DNA of 64,000 bases, taken from contig JAYXKI010000002.1 of the NCBI GenBank assembly GCA_037892935.1, forward strand, positions 1,302,001 to 1,366,000, given 5' to 3'. A program made the translations under genes and the position numbers. The notes under the pieces are model-generated. The model was not told where the DNA came from, did no database searches, and saw nothing but the letters and a program-made list of their open reading frames with translations. Numbering within the stretch: the first letter of the stretch is position 1; each line of letters begins with the position of its first letter. This document shows positions 1 through 12,349 of the stretch, piece by piece. Origin of the DNA: Phlebopus portentosus. Its lineage: Eukaryota > Basidiomycota > Agaricomycetes > Boletales > Boletinellaceae.

Positions 1-680
1 ATTGGCTGACGTGCTTTGATACTGATACCTCTGGCGCCATTCACAGATGTTGGAGAAAACGAAGAGGAAGAAATTCCCGTTCAGAACATTAACTCGAGTG
101 TGTTCAGAAAGGTAGGTTTTGAACGCGTTGGATGAGATCTGTCTTACTATTGCTGACGCGCGGCTCGTTGGCGTTGTAGGTGCTGGAGTGGTGCGAGCAC
201 CACAAAAATGACCCGCGCCCTGCTTCCGATGACTCTGCTGCGGAGGAGTCTCGCAGGCGCACAACCGATATCAGCGAATGGGACCAGAAGTTTATTGCTG
301 TTGACCAAGAGATGTTATTCGAGATCATCCTCGCAGCGAACTATCTTGACATCAAGCCACTTCTGTGAGTTCAGGAGTTGCTTTCTTTCGTCATCTTCTG
401 AATACAATGCGGCAACAACAGCGATGTCGGATGCAAGACAGTCGCAAATATGATCAAAGGCAAGACACCCGAGGAGATCAGGAAGCTCTTCAACATTACG
501 AACGACTTTACGCCTGAGGAAGAGGTATGTGACAATTGATAGCTGCGGATCTGATTACTGACTTGTCCTTGCCATCTCTTCAGGCTCAAATTAGACGCGA
601 GAATGTAAGTATATTCCGCCATGTAAATAATCCGCTAACCGACTCATGTTGTTTTTTAGGAATGGGCCGAGGATCGTTAA
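1..680 (+). CDS. SKP1: SKP1, SCF ubiquitin ligase adaptor (3' part)
   Basis: SKP1 bridges cullin-1 to F-box proteins in SCF ubiquitin ligases and also acts at the kinetochore. The 5' end lies left of the window. Visible coding exons are about 47-111, 180-364, 422-524, 584-604 and 660-680, with GT-AG introns between them; the penultimate exon is only 21 nt. Family hallmarks are seen in order: [35 protein letters not shown], then [30 protein letters not shown] and the C-terminal NEWAEDR before TAA. The C-terminus matches the usual SKP1 end exactly, so the stop is secure. The boundary of the first visible exon (acceptor at about 46) is less certain. Confidence 0.95.
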
Positions 681-961
681 ACGCCCTGCTGCATCAGCTT
701 TCTATGACGAGGAGAGTCTCGATAAAATCCCCGTGTATTAGTTTAATTCTGTATTTCCAAATGTGTGCTGCAGACTGAGATACATTCAGAAATTCAGAAG
801 CTGTGGACTTCAGGCCACTGTAAAATTTAGTTTTGATCAAGAAGAATGCTTACATCGTTCGAGCGGAGGCGCACATAAGTACTGAGTCATAACTGAAAGC
901 GTCGTGAAATGAATTGAAATACATTACATAAGTACTTCTCAGCGTACACACCACCGCTCCT

Positions 962-2991
962 ATGCCACATACACCCCGTATTCCAGACATCCCTGGCGAC
1001 CTACTCGATCCGGCTTTCTCAGAGAATTTACGTAGGATCGTGGCGCAGCTATGTCAGACGAATCATAACAGGTGCTTTAACCAGCTTTCCGCAATAAGAG
1101 GACGTTCGTTGTTCATGGCATGGGTTTTCCCTCCGTTTGTTTTGTTTGTTCGGTGTAGATTCCCCGGTAGTCAGCCCGTCAGTTTCGCGAAGCGTGACTT
1201 GGAGAGGCTCGAGAATGAAGAGTGTGTTCCTGCCAATTTGTCTGTGTGCTGAGCTTATTATTGTCTTTGGTGGATACAGCTACTGGGTCTGCGAGAAGTC
1301 GGACGGAGTGCGCGTGCTGTTCCTCCTGTTGACGTCTCCAGATGGCGCTCAGGATATCTATCTAGTGCGTGTATCGTTCGTATTCACCTTTCGCTTTACC
1401 TTACTGAACTCTGCTCTGCTTTTCTATCTATCGGGATTGGGGACTTTGTGCGTTTTTTGGAAAGATCGACCGACACAACAACTACCGTGTCATAAGCGGG
1501 TTCTTCTTCCCTCACCACGTAGACCCCAAGAAGCCTTTAGGCTCAACGATCATCGATGGTGAACTCGTTATCGACACAGACGCACGGACAGGGCAGGTCA
1601 GTACTACAGACTCTTAGGAATTATGGAGTCACACGACAGTTTTTTATCTTCGGTGGCTCATATCGTATGCATTCTGATAATCTGGTGCTTGTTGTTCGCT
1701 CGCTCCAGGACACGCTGCGTTTGCTGGCGTTTGACTGCCTCGTTGTGGACTATCAAAATGTCATGTCGCGGACTTTGGATAAACGTTATGGGGTGCGATT
1801 CTAGCTTCTTTATCATATTATAAACCGATTAGTTCGCCCCACTGACCTTGTCGCTCTCTTCTCTCCCTAACCCTCCACATAGCGACTACAAGAGTGGTTC
1901 TTCAAGCCGTTTAGAAAGATGATGCAGGACCATCCATACATGGCTCAGAGTCAGCCGTTTGAGTACGTTGCATCTTACTTTCCCAAAACGACGCAGAGGT
2001 TCTTTAACACCTGTCACCAGCATCAAGGTCAAGCCCATGGAACTCTCATATGGCATCGAGAAAGTCTTCAACGAGGTCATACCCAAGCTGCAACATGGGA
2101 ACGACGGTCTTATCTACACCTGCTTGCAATCACCCTACGTAGTCGGCACAGACCCGAAGATGTACGTATCATTGATAATTATTATTATGATGGCAAATCT
2201 CTCCTTGAGGTGCCTCCCCCCCGCGTATGACGTTTCGGGTGCTAACCAGCTTTGTTGTTGGGACGACAGACTGAAATGGAAGCCACCTTCTGAGAACACG
2301 ATTGACTTTAAGCTCGTTTTACGATTCCCGCCGGATCCATATAACCAACAGGAGCCCGATTTTACTGCGAAGCCGATATTCGGGCTACATGCGTATATTG
2401 GCGGGAGAGATAATTATGAACCGTTTGATGAACTTTATGTTGATGATGACGAGTGGGAAAGGTCAGTCCTCAGGTCGTGGAAATATTATTGTGGTTACAT
2501 TATATTATGCAGACTGAAAGCATCTGGGGAGCAAGTGGACGACCGAATTGCGGAGGTGTACTGGGAGACGCGGGAGAAGCGATGGCGGCTGATGCGATTC
2601 CGGGACGACAAGCCGCACGGGAACCACAAATCCGTAGTCGACAATATAATTCAATCTATCGTGGACGGCGTCGAGAAGGAAGACGTGAGCGCTCCTTCTT
2701 CTTCGCACTCACTGAAACTGACATGACAGTTATGACTGACAGCTCTTGGCGCGAAAAGACGCAATCCGATCAGCCTGGAAAGCACGCGCCGGTCAGCCGT
2801 CTGCACCGGTGCCTACCTCGCAGCAAGCCAGGCCTCCACCTCCAGTGCGCGGTCCAATGCCGAATGGACCCAACTGTCGGCCGCCTCCTGCTCCATCATC
2901 TCATCATATCGACCTACGATACGGGCCGTTACAAGAGTCACCATACAGCCGAGTAGGCGGTCCGACGACTGTGCTTGGATTCCATCGGTGA
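962..2991 (+). CDS. CEG1: mRNA capping enzyme, guanylyltransferase subunit
   Basis: Transfers GMP from GTP to the 5' diphosphate end of nascent mRNA through a covalent lysyl-GMP intermediate; it acts in the nucleus with the RNA triphosphatase and RNA polymerase II. Roughly nine exons are needed. The KxDG nucleotidyl-transfer motif is EKSDGVR (near 1290), followed by IDGELV (motif III), LLAFDCLVVD (IIIa), DGLIYT (IV) and LKWKPPSENTIDFKL (V). An OB-fold region with WRLMRFRDDKPHGN (motif VI region) follows, and the tail is proline-rich. ATG 962 gives MPHTPRIPDIPG, typical of the family N-terminus, and the stop is at 2989-2991. Splice joins such as ENE-DYWVCEKSDG restore the family sequence. Confidence 0.93.
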
Positions 2992-5014
2992 AATGGAATT
3001 GAGGAAATCTCCGAGTTCGGTGAATAATAATACCTCTTCGTGCTGATCATCCATCAGAATGGCGTCTTCTTTCTTGTCGAAACGTCACGCTCACGATCTG
3101 TTTCGATTGGGACTGCTATATGCGTTTATGGGTCTCTCTCCACTTTCATGTGGTCTCCTCGATGATCGTCGTGTCGTACCGGCGGAGGCTGGCCTTCCAT
3201 TACATGCTAATGCATGCTAATCCCGAGCCAGCCCTTAATCACGTCTCTTCTACTTTCCTTATTTCATCGTCCGTCCCCTTCTGCATTTCATTTCATGCTT
3301 TTATGATCATCCACTAGTGCAAAGCTAAGGGCCTTAAACTATCTATCGTATACTATTCAGCCAATCCATCTCATTTCTATCCTGTGTTTTCTCTTCTGAT
3401 CACTATGAATCCTTTCTTCTCGCCATATGGCAACCGCAACAATACTGTATTCAAGTACAGTATGTATCAACACCGCGTTGCTACAACTAGCGTACTTACA
3501 GCGACAACAGAGTTGAAAAACGAACCAGCGATTTCGAATTCGAATAAACGATAGAAAGCACTCAACCAAACAACTTGCTCCAAGCAAAAAAGGGTGCAGA
3601 AGTAAGTGTAAGTGCAGCGAGCGACTTCTTGGAATCGAGGCGAGCCCTGGGTGGCCCTGAAGATCCATTCCTGTGGAGCCTGTAAATGTGACATGTAAGC
3701 CAACCCCAGGGATTGAAATTGAAAAAAAAGCTTTGATATATAAGAAAAGGAAACAACAACACGATAGCATAAATAAATAACAGGGTCTTGTGTCGTGACA
3801 AGGGTCGTAACAATCAGGTCATTATTGAGAAACCGAGAAACCGATAGAAGACAAACAAATCCGCGTTTTTATATTTCGAGTGAGTGCGGATTGTAAGTAC
3901 AAAAAGAAGATCGAAGATCTAAAGACGGACGGGCAAAGGAAGAGATGCATATCTAGCGTTTACATTTAATATCGATATCTGCAGACACAAGGTGACAAGA
4001 GGAAAGGGAGACACGCGCAAACAAGACAAGAGGATGGAGAGATGGGTGGAAGTGTGTGGATATATGGGAAATGAATTGGTTATGTGAGAGGGTGTGAGTG
4101 TCAAGACAGTCAGGTGGGTGGTGAGTGGGTCGGGAGAAAACAACAAAAGGAAATTCGTCGCAGACATACAAAAAAAAAAGGTTGAAATTCGTAAAACAAA
4201 ACAAAAAGAAAAAGAAATACAAAAACGGAAATCGTAAAAACGCTCGTAAGTACATGAAAAAAGCAAACCACATAGACACTCGCTCGCTCCCGGACAATGG
4301 GGAGATCCAACGGTGCCTGTTGCTCATGCAAGACAAAATTATAAGTTGCAAAAGAAGATCAAGGGAAGAAACAAAACAAAAAATAGACGTGGCAGCAAAA
4401 AAAAAGCATGCGGAATTTGCGTGAAGGGCTGTCGTCAGTCGTTATGTCCGCGTGAATTGGACGTGTCAGAAGAAGGGGAAAAAATAGAAAGTAAGAAAGG
4501 ATATACAGGTATCGAAGAGTCGAAGATCCTCGTAAAAATGAAACAAGAGAAAAAGTAAAGGAAGAAGAGGCAAAAAAATCAAGGTTTGCTTTTGGGAAGG
4601 GTGCATACACACACGAATTCCTAAAGGTACCGTTTCTTTTTCACTCTTTTGCGGACCAGAGTTAGCTAGCTTCGCACACGAGTTATCACACACGAGAAGC
4701 ACGGCGCAGTTGGGTCGTCAAATATTCGGAGCGCGAAACGGTAGACTGTCGGAAGTTGGTTCCTACCCAGAGGATGATCAAAGGGTGATAGATCGTAAAA
4801 GCGTGATGCGTTAGAACAAAGGGAAAACGTGGAGATGAGCCGTGACTGTTCTTGTTGTCCTGTTGGTGTGGGTGTGATGGATCATGACGATAATCGTGCC
4901 AAGCAGTAGGAAACAGAGAGGAATAGAAGAGAAGTCCCGTAGGCGTGGTGATGTGTGGTTGTCATCGCTCCTGGGATATGCGAAGCGCGTTATTCGTGAT
5001 CGGAAAGCGGGATC
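2992..5014. other. 2 kb gene-free stretch between convergent genes
   Basis: No credible coding frame was seen. It must hold the 3' UTRs of the capping enzyme (+) and of the unknown gene at 5015-5902 (-). From about 3720 to 4580 the + strand is strongly A/G-rich, so a transcript from the - strand would be U/C-rich. The lysine-rich open frame at 4125-4424 is a product of that composition, not a gene. Confidence 0.6.
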
Positions 5015-5902
5015 TCAAACGAAGATCACGTCACTGAAGCGCTCGTCCTCCGATTCCCGAGTCGTGTCGAAGCCGCCGAAAGATATGGACCGCATCATCG
5101 CGAGGCTGTGCAACCCCTTCGGCACCCGTACTGTGAGGAACGGTGGGAGCGGTGTGCAGAAGTCTTCGTCATAATCAGAAGCAACACGCGTGTAGTCGAA
5201 CGTAGGCGAGCCCATGAACAGCGATTCGTGTAGCCTCGGGGGTGTGCGAGGGGAAGACTCCGGGGTGGACACGGCCGACAAGCTTGGCGATTGTAACGCG
5301 TTGTGAATGCGCGGAGGTGTCATCGGAGGCGTCATTGGAACGGCAGGCGAGATAGAGAGAGCCGCGAAGGGAGTCGTCAATGAAGAGGCCTATGCACACG
5401 AAAGCAAAAAATAAAACGGAAGAAAAGAAAATAGCAGATAAGGTGAGTAACAAGTTTCTGTCATCTGCATTTTGACACATAAGGAACTGACCCCTTGCGA
5501 CGCGTCCGGACCACCGAGGACAGCGCTGGCCTCGTCAACCGAGTCTATCATTACAGCCGTGCCTTGTGTCGTCGCCGTCGCGCTTGTATACGACTCTTGC
5601 ATGGCATCCTCCAGAGCAGGTTGGAGCTCTGCAACGCTGCTGCTGCCGGTGTTCTGGTCATTCTCGTTTTCGTTCCCATTCCCGGTGGCATTCCCCTCCT
5701 CCTCCTGCTGACCGTCCAGGATTCTCCACCACTCGATGTCGGCGAGTACTCTCCGCCCCGAAGTCTCTGAAGCGACTCTTCGCGGTCTTATTGGGACGCC
5801 TGCATTGAGAGCGCCGGCCGCGGAGAGGGAGAGACTTGATGGGTAGGGAGACATACGCGCCGGGCTGGCCGACTCTGAGACTGTTCGTCGAAGAGAGGGC
5901 AT
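5015..5902 (-). CDS. unknown Ser/Pro-rich protein, MPSLRRTVS type
   Basis: I recognise no enzyme domain. Two exons are joined across an intron of roughly 115 nt near 5385-5500. The N-terminus MPSLRRTVSES is followed by a Ser-rich stretch and the block RRVLADIEWWRILDGQ. The C-terminal exon has TP-rich repeats (PMTPPMTPPR, TPESSPRTPP) and ends SFGG...ERFSDVIFV before TGA. The RRVLADIEWWR block resembles a protein I remember from other mushrooms (inference), so a conserved but uncharacterised basidiomycete gene is likely. An in-frame ATG 30 nt upstream (5932) is possible; 5902 was chosen because MPSLRRTVS fits the remembered family start. The many SP/TP sites suggest phosphorylation. The upstream sequence on the coding strand is CT-rich. 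Confidence 0.7.
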
Positions 5903-8760
5903 GAGATGAGCAAAGGATGTAGACGTGAACAACGACAGCGGGTTAACGCGTCGTTAAGGTCGTGAAGAGGAAAAAAAGAGAGAGGAGAAGAGTGGTAGTA
6001 AGAGGAGGAGGAGGGAATGAGAGAAAGATGAAACAAGGTCGGTAAGAGGTAAAATATGGCTGGACGAAAATGGTTATCATACATGGATGTGGATGTGAAG
6101 AGTCGGTCGGTCAATTCGGTAACGGCCCGATGGTATCACCTCTTCACAGCCGACCCTCCCTCGACTCGCCATCGTCGTCCTCGAAGAATTACTCCGTTTA
6201 TTGCCTAAATCCTCTCGGGTATTGCTCCTCGATCAAATGATGGTATTCCGGACGAGGTGTGCAAACAAAAACACAGCTGTGTCGAAGGAGAAAGCAGACT
6301 ATATGCGCGTCACGCGTCATGCTTGCCAATAGTCACGTCGTCCAAGACGGAGATGCTTGCTTACTTACTTCTCTTATCCTTCCTCGGGTGCCTTCTCTCA
6401 TAGCAAGGCTATTTCGCATTTACATTTTCTCCGTGCGGTCAACACAGCTTCAGAATAATAAATCAAACGGGATTGGGAATCTGCAGTTATTAAATCCTCC
6501 ATCTGGTACCTTTCCCGAACCACCGTCCGTCGAACACCTTGCTTTCCCAGTGTTGCATTTCCGGTTGACGTTCTTGGTTGATAGCCGTAATCCATCCCTT
6601 CCTTCCACTCGTCTTTCATACCTCCCAAAAATATCCCGCTTTTTACTTATTACTGCCTTCAGCTAGAAGACAGACACGCATACATCCATACTCCATGCGA
6701 ATGCGAATGGCGTGCCTTTGATTCTTGCGCAGTCCTGTCTTGACTCCTGTTTACCCTTTACTTCCCCCGATTTCCCAAGCTCAAGTGCACCGAATCACCG
6801 CGCATCCTTGATGGTCATGTACCTCTTGCGATCGATACGTCAATCCTGGACTCCCTTGACCTCATACTTCCCGCTCATCCGACGCCGTGCGGAGCAGACT
6901 TTACGAGCATCCATATGCATCCATCAGATGTAATATTCGTCGAAGCAGTATTGGTGGCAGTAGCAAGCAAATTCGTCAAATTCACTAACCCTGCGATATA
7001 TTCATTCATTCCCAGAGACGTAGTTAATCTCTCTGTGTGGTATGCCGTCGGCAGCCGATTGGGTCCGTGAGCAATGCACTCAATCGGTCGCAGATCCATT
7101 CACTCTCTGAGAGCACGATGCAGTAAGGAAATGGTCAGATCAGTCATCTGCTTCTATGCTTAGCTCAAGCATGCCATGGAACTCTATGGCTCTGGCTCTC
7201 CCTCGAAACTATCACATATATTGCAGTGCACACCGTGTATCCAGAACGGATGATTAGTTCTGTGCGTGGGCCAAGAATGATTCAGGCTGCGACCGGACCG
7301 GGACACAGTAGGCATTAGTTACTTAAGACAGGGATGCTGTACTTATGGTACAGGTACAATACATTGCTCAGCATTGATGTTACACTGTTCGGTTCGGCTC
7401 TTCTTACTTACATCAACTGATGGAGACGGACGGGCCCGACGCAGGGCGCGGTCCCGCCGACCTTCCGGATTGGATTCGGGGATCTCTATACTCTGTGAGC
7501 TTCTGTCCGCGACGTGAAAGAGAATCAGATAGAGCGGAGATCCCTTCGAATGTCGATGCACCATGCACCAGCAGAAGTATACGGACTAGCTTCGAAGTAG
7601 ACGCCGTGGCCGTCAGCATTCACGCAGCCGTATAGTATGCAAAAGACGTCTGTCTCGCTTGGAAAATGAGCTATCCCAAGTCTCAGCGAATCCCTCCCAA
7701 TTGATCTCGGCGTCGGACTCGATTCTACGTGCTTCACTCGTCGACAACGAAGATCTTTCTCTTCTATACACCCACCCCCGGTACTTGGACGTACAGGATC
7801 TCCGCACGAGATATTTTAAAGATAGATAGACAGATAGATAGATCCGCCCATTCCCCATAGTCCAAGTCATTTGTCGTCGAGTAAGCCATTTATCAGTCCC
7901 CGGAGGGGCAATCAGTAGCACAAGACGCCTCCACATCAAATACTTACTCCATACACTGATACAATCCTTTGCAAAGGCCGAGGACCTAACGCGCCCAAGA
8001 ACCCAGGAATCAAAGAACTCGAGAACTAAGGAACCCCAAGAAGGCGGGGATGCGGGAAGACAGAGCATTGAGTTGTCGAATTGATGAAATTCAACGACAC
8101 TGATTCGAATGACTCAGTATTATAAACAAGCTAGAGAGCCCGAAACATGCGACGATCGCGAGACCATAGGAGAGACCACACCACGCTAGTAGTACGTGCC
8201 AATAAGGTATCGACTCGCAGACGGCATGGACGGATCCAACACACCAGGAGGGAATACAAAGAAAGGCGGAACGCCGCAATTCATATTGCTTAAAGTGTAT
8301 TCCCAGTCCTATTCACGGAAGTGCGTGCGGTCCAATAAGAAGCAGCTTTGCGAGTGCATTACGTTGCGCGTGGGCCCGCTGAGGGAAAATGAGTATATAA
8401 GGTTCCATCGGCTTGGAGTAGATATGGATCCTTGAAGTGAAGTATGCCTCTTTGATTCCTGAGATTGCTGCTGGATCCAATGATTTGGGAGAAACTTTCG
8501 AGTGAAGGCAACTTCAGATCGATCTGACTCACTTGAAAGGAATAGGAATAGGAGACGAGAACGCGATCAAACCGCACCTCGCCTCATGTTCTAATTTACA
8601 ACAGAACCATCCCGATCTTGGTGATATTAATACAGCATGTTTCGTCCGCATGTACCTACAAGATATCACAATACACTCAGTAACCCCTATACGCATCAAC
8701 TATAAACACAAGGTTCGCAAAGGAAATAATAGGGACAACCTACCCATAGTCTACTAAAGC
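5903..8760. other. 2.9 kb stretch with no supported gene
   Basis: Both strands were read and no frame with family similarity or a consistent splice pattern was found. Open frames at 6259-6666 (+) and 7613-8068 (-) have no coding character. The first 200 bases are CT-rich on the - strand, as in the promoter and leader of strongly expressed fungal genes. A short GATA-type microsatellite lies at 7821-7843. A non-coding RNA or a fast-evolving small gene cannot be excluded. Confidence 0.5.
7821..7843. repeat. GATA microsatellite
   Basis: Five GATA units with one GACA variant, in the gene-poor interval. Confidence 0.7.
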
Positions 8761-9924
8761 CTATTCGTCGTTCTTCTTCAGACCCCGCGAGACGATATAG
8801 TCTCGGATAAAGGTACTACTCATCTTCGCCTCCCGGAGCATCTCCATATCTTCAGCGTCGAGATTTGCAGAAGTCGCGGAGATGACATCTATAACGAAAC
8901 ATTCGAGTTCTGGTAGATTTTTCTCCTTTCGAAACTTCGCAACTAGAAAACAAAAATGTGAGTAGATACTGCAAGATCCGAGCAAGGAAAGAAAGAATAG
9001 GGCGTACTGGCTGAAGCACCCGCTAGCGTCTCCTTGCTGACAACAAGCGCTTGGATGTTCGGATCCACCGCTGTTGGGCCGTAGACATCGTCGATAGGAA
9101 CTACGTCGTACACGAGTCCGGGCTTGAAGAACTCCATGAATCTTCGAACTCGCTCCATCCGGACTTCCAGCGATTCCAACACCTCCTTATTCGACTTATT
9201 TTGAAGAAGTTTGTCGCCTAGACGAATACAACTCGCTCCCTCAGTACCCTGACGTCATCAAAATGAAGAAAGGTTACCTGTGACGCCGATTATGACCTTC
9301 TCGTTGGCGATCCACGCAGCCATGCTTAGAAGGATCTTGTGTCCCGAATGGAGGTGGTCAAACGTTCCGCCTAGCGCAACGACAGGGAAGGTGGAAGAAT
9401 GAGATGCGGAAGCTTCTATGTAGTCATTCGGCGGTTCTATGGGAGGTTGTTCTGATGATTTGAACGAAGTGACAGGAAGAGTCGAGGTCCATTGCGGAAG
9501 TGGATACGTCGTTGAGTCTGACAACAATACGAGTAATTAGCCGAAGGCATCATAGAAGAAGTATCGCGAAGAACTACGTACCTCCGTCTAACCGAAATAT
9601 CCCCTCCCATCTATCATTCCGGTCTAATAAGACCTCCGAATCAAACCCCCTCAACAATACATCCACATCCATAAGCACCCTATCTTCTCTATGGGAGACA
9701 TATGTCGATTCAACATATACAGACGCCAATATCGACTGTAAGTCATTCCAGCACCCAGTATAGCTCAGCTTCGAGTCCTTGTTAAATAGCTCGGAGAAAA
9801 TGACGATGAGTAATCGTTCGGTCGTCCGCTCGGTCGCTGAAGCAACGGCGGGTAGAAATCTGTGCACGTCATGCAGATTGGCAGGCTTCAGGAGTAGAAT
9901 CGCATGAGAGAATGATACAGACAT
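8761..9924 (-). CDS. CAB4: phosphopantetheine adenylyltransferase (CoA synthesis)
   Basis: Catalyses the fourth step of CoA synthesis: ATP plus 4'-phosphopantetheine gives dephospho-CoA and pyrophosphate. Four exons are visible. The N-terminal 110 residues (MSVSFSHAILLLKP...) are poorly conserved, as in other eukaryotic PPATs. The nucleotidyltransferase core begins VVALGGTFDHLHSGHK, where the HSGH portion is the ATP-binding HxGH signature. It continues IIGVTGDKLL, VVPIDDVYGPTAVDPNIQALVVSKET and ISSTFIRDY-like (sequence SSTFIRDYIV). TAG is at 8761-8763 and ATG at 9922-9924. The length of about 300 residues fits yeast Cab4. The next enzyme of the pathway, dephospho-CoA kinase, is at 23.4 kb in this window. 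Confidence 0.92.
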
Positions 9925-10212
9925 TGCGGAGAGAGCGACAGGCGCGGTGGTGCGCTCATTGCGTTATATCAATTGCGATGATGAAAGAGCGTCGACGGTA
10001 TTGGACGTATACTCTCGGAAGATCCCGTCTACCCTTAGTCATATAAATTTACAACACTAAATTGTATTTGAGTGTACAAGAAACCTTGTAATATTGTAAC
10101 AAAGATCTGCGATCGTCAATATCGTGAGTTCGTGAGTAGGTAGTCCATGAGCCAAGAAGTAATAGTAGGAAATATAACTAAAGCAGAGCAACGATCAAAT
10201 AAAGAAAAAATG

Positions 10213-11967
10213 ATCAGGTCCGTGTCCGAGGAGACGCCTTGCTGAGGTGTAGGTCCTTCACGTCAAAGAAAACACTGAAACAGAAAGATATGGCAAGGAA
10301 GGCTGCCAGAGCCGTGGCGACATTATAACCATCGCACCTTCAAACAGATATTAGTGGATGAATCCGGGCACTTTAAAGATATGCGATGAACTTACCATCC
10401 CTCAAATTCACCCACAGGGCAACGCTTTCCGAGGAGAATCACAACAAATTCCGCTCCCCATAATATGGATAAAGCAGTATCGAAATGCAGCATATGCTTC
10501 AGTCTCTTTCGAGCCGCTTTCCACTGTTCCTCCATCGCAAGTCCTTCAAAAATTCCACGTCTTCTTCGTCCTCCAGATCTCGGTATGGTTTCGGTCTCTT
10601 CGCCGTCCGATTCCTCTCTGCCGCGACCATTGAGGCCACTGAACATAGTAGGATCTACGATGAGGTTTACAGATATCCCACCCTCAGCATCCTCCTTTCG
10701 GTCCTTCTTGCCTTTCTCTTTCTTCTTTGGCGCACCAGGCAGTTGCTGCACCGGCAAAACCATCATACCCGCCGGGCCTTCTTTTGTGGCTTTCTGACTA
10801 CGTTTTCCGGGGCAGCAGTATGGGATGACCACAAAGACGTATGCCAGAAGCACGAAGGTGACAACCGAAAGTATGTAAAGTAAATATGCGGGAACAGTCC
10901 CTCTCGGAGGTGGACTTCCTTCGGGTTTCAAGATCTGATTCAATAATATTAAAACATATACATTAAGGATATAAAGACCGGACTCACAAGAGCAGAGTAG
11001 AGCGATGCCAAGGCGGCACCAAAAGCAAACAGTCCTTCCACAAGTCTCACTATAAAGCGTTTCTTCGGACCAGGAGTAATGATGTTTCCTTTCGCGTCAA
11101 CACTGCCTAGAATCTTGGCTCCTGTGTCCCATACACCTTGCTTCATGCCGTTGCGACCAAACTCCCGTTCAAGCATTCGCATGCGCTCCTCCTTCATTTC
11201 AGGAGTAATGCGTTTGCTTGTACTATCATCGTCAAGTGACCATGGAAGAAGGTCTCGGTGCGACTCGTCAGTCGAAGCGTAAGGACGCGCAGGGCCGTAG
11301 CCATTAGAGGGATCGTATGAAGATGAGACTAGTGCAGGATCGAACGTCGGAATAGGAGCGTAACGATACAACGCTGCTTTGGCGAGTTTATTGGTCGCAT
11401 ACCAGTTTCTCGACCATTCCGGAAAAGTAGATACATCAACGTTTTGGCTGTCAGTGATGTCCTGAGAGTCTGTGAGCCATGGATAATTATGAGAACGGCC
11501 TGAGTTACTGTGAGGTGAAGGACTCGATACTCGGGGGGAGGAAGAGAGAAAGGGCGGTGGGAAGGAGGAGGGGTATATAGCCGAGCGGTATGACTATGCG
11601 AAACCGAACTAGGTTCTGATGCAAGGGATGGAGGACTAGTAGACATCGAAGCTCGACTCGCTAGAGAGAAGCTCCTGGGAGGCGTAGCTGGGTATTCTGG
11701 ATAATAAGGTCTGCTTTGCGAAGCATAGTCACCATAGCTGAAGTTATCTTGATGCGGTAGTACCCTGCTGTAGTCGGCGAGATCAAGGACTTCGACAGAC
11801 GACTCTGCATCCGGTGATTGGGGTCGGAATCCTTGAGGTACGCTCCGTGGACTATGCGGATTAGTTTCCAGAGGTGACCACGGTCTACGAAATTGTGATT
11901 GAGGTGGAGGCGAATCCAGTCGTTGGGAAGGATAGTGGTACATCTGTACTTGAATGGGTATATGCAT
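10213..11967 (-). CDS. multi-pass membrane protein of unknown function, apparent frameshift
   Basis: The N-terminal 150 residues are Pro/Ser-rich and likely cytosolic (MHIPIQVQMYHYPSQ...). A conserved-looking block follows: FPEWSRNWYATNKLAKAAL, then LEREFG and GPKKRFIVRLVEGLFAF. Transmembrane helices follow: GLFAFGAALASLYSAL, AYLLYILSVVTFVLLAYVFVV, LSILWGAEFVVILLG and NVATALAAFLAISFCFSVF. Introns lie near 10340-10395 and 10930-10985. The N-terminal Pro-rich frame and the next frame (PRVSSPSPHSNSGRSH) meet at a run of six G at 11533-11538; one more G would join them, and no good intron spans the spot. It is either a one-base error or a real mutation. I do not recognise the family; a basidiomycete membrane protein is the safest label. 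It is divergent from ATG15. Confidence 0.72.
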
Positions 11968-12349
11968 GGAGGTCGTAAATCATGAAGTCATGAGTGAGAA
12001 ACAAGCTCAAAAGTGACAATGAAAGCTATTGAACAGAAAAGCAGCAAAGAATGGAGTAACTGATCTAGAGAAGCACAACAAGGTTGGCTCGGAAGTTACG
12101 TGTCCGAGTCGACCTCCCTCCAGTGTGCTGATAGGGGCCAGCACTGGCACGAAAGAGAGATTCCTGGCTCGGCATGTCCTTCCTATTCGAGGAGTCTCTC
12201 TCTGGATTGCAACACGTGACCCAATCATCGTCCTGTCTCTAGTTTAGTCTGGTCTTCTATTGGTCTACCTTTACCTACCTCTGACTCCAGGTCGGCTCCT
12301 TGACCACCATTCAGATGTATTTCAGGAACTATTTTCGGCGACGCTTGTA
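11968..12349. promoter_or_regulatory. shared promoter region, CACGTGAC and CCAAT boxes
   Basis: This 380 bp stretch separates the membrane protein gene (-) from ATG15 (+). CACGTGAC is at 12213-12220 and an overlapping CCAAT at 12221-12225. CACGTG is the core bound by bHLH factors of the Cbf1/Pho4/TFEB type; use here is inference. Confidence 0.4.

Noticed and set aside
4125..4424. Lysine-rich 99-codon frame
   Set aside because: Product of an A-rich strand bias in a 3' UTR interval.
6259..6666. 135-codon open frame on the + strand
   Set aside because: No coding character; falls in promoter-like, pyrimidine-rich sequence.
7613..8068. 151-codon open frame on the - strand
   Set aside because: Amino acid composition and lack of splice context or family motifs suggest chance.
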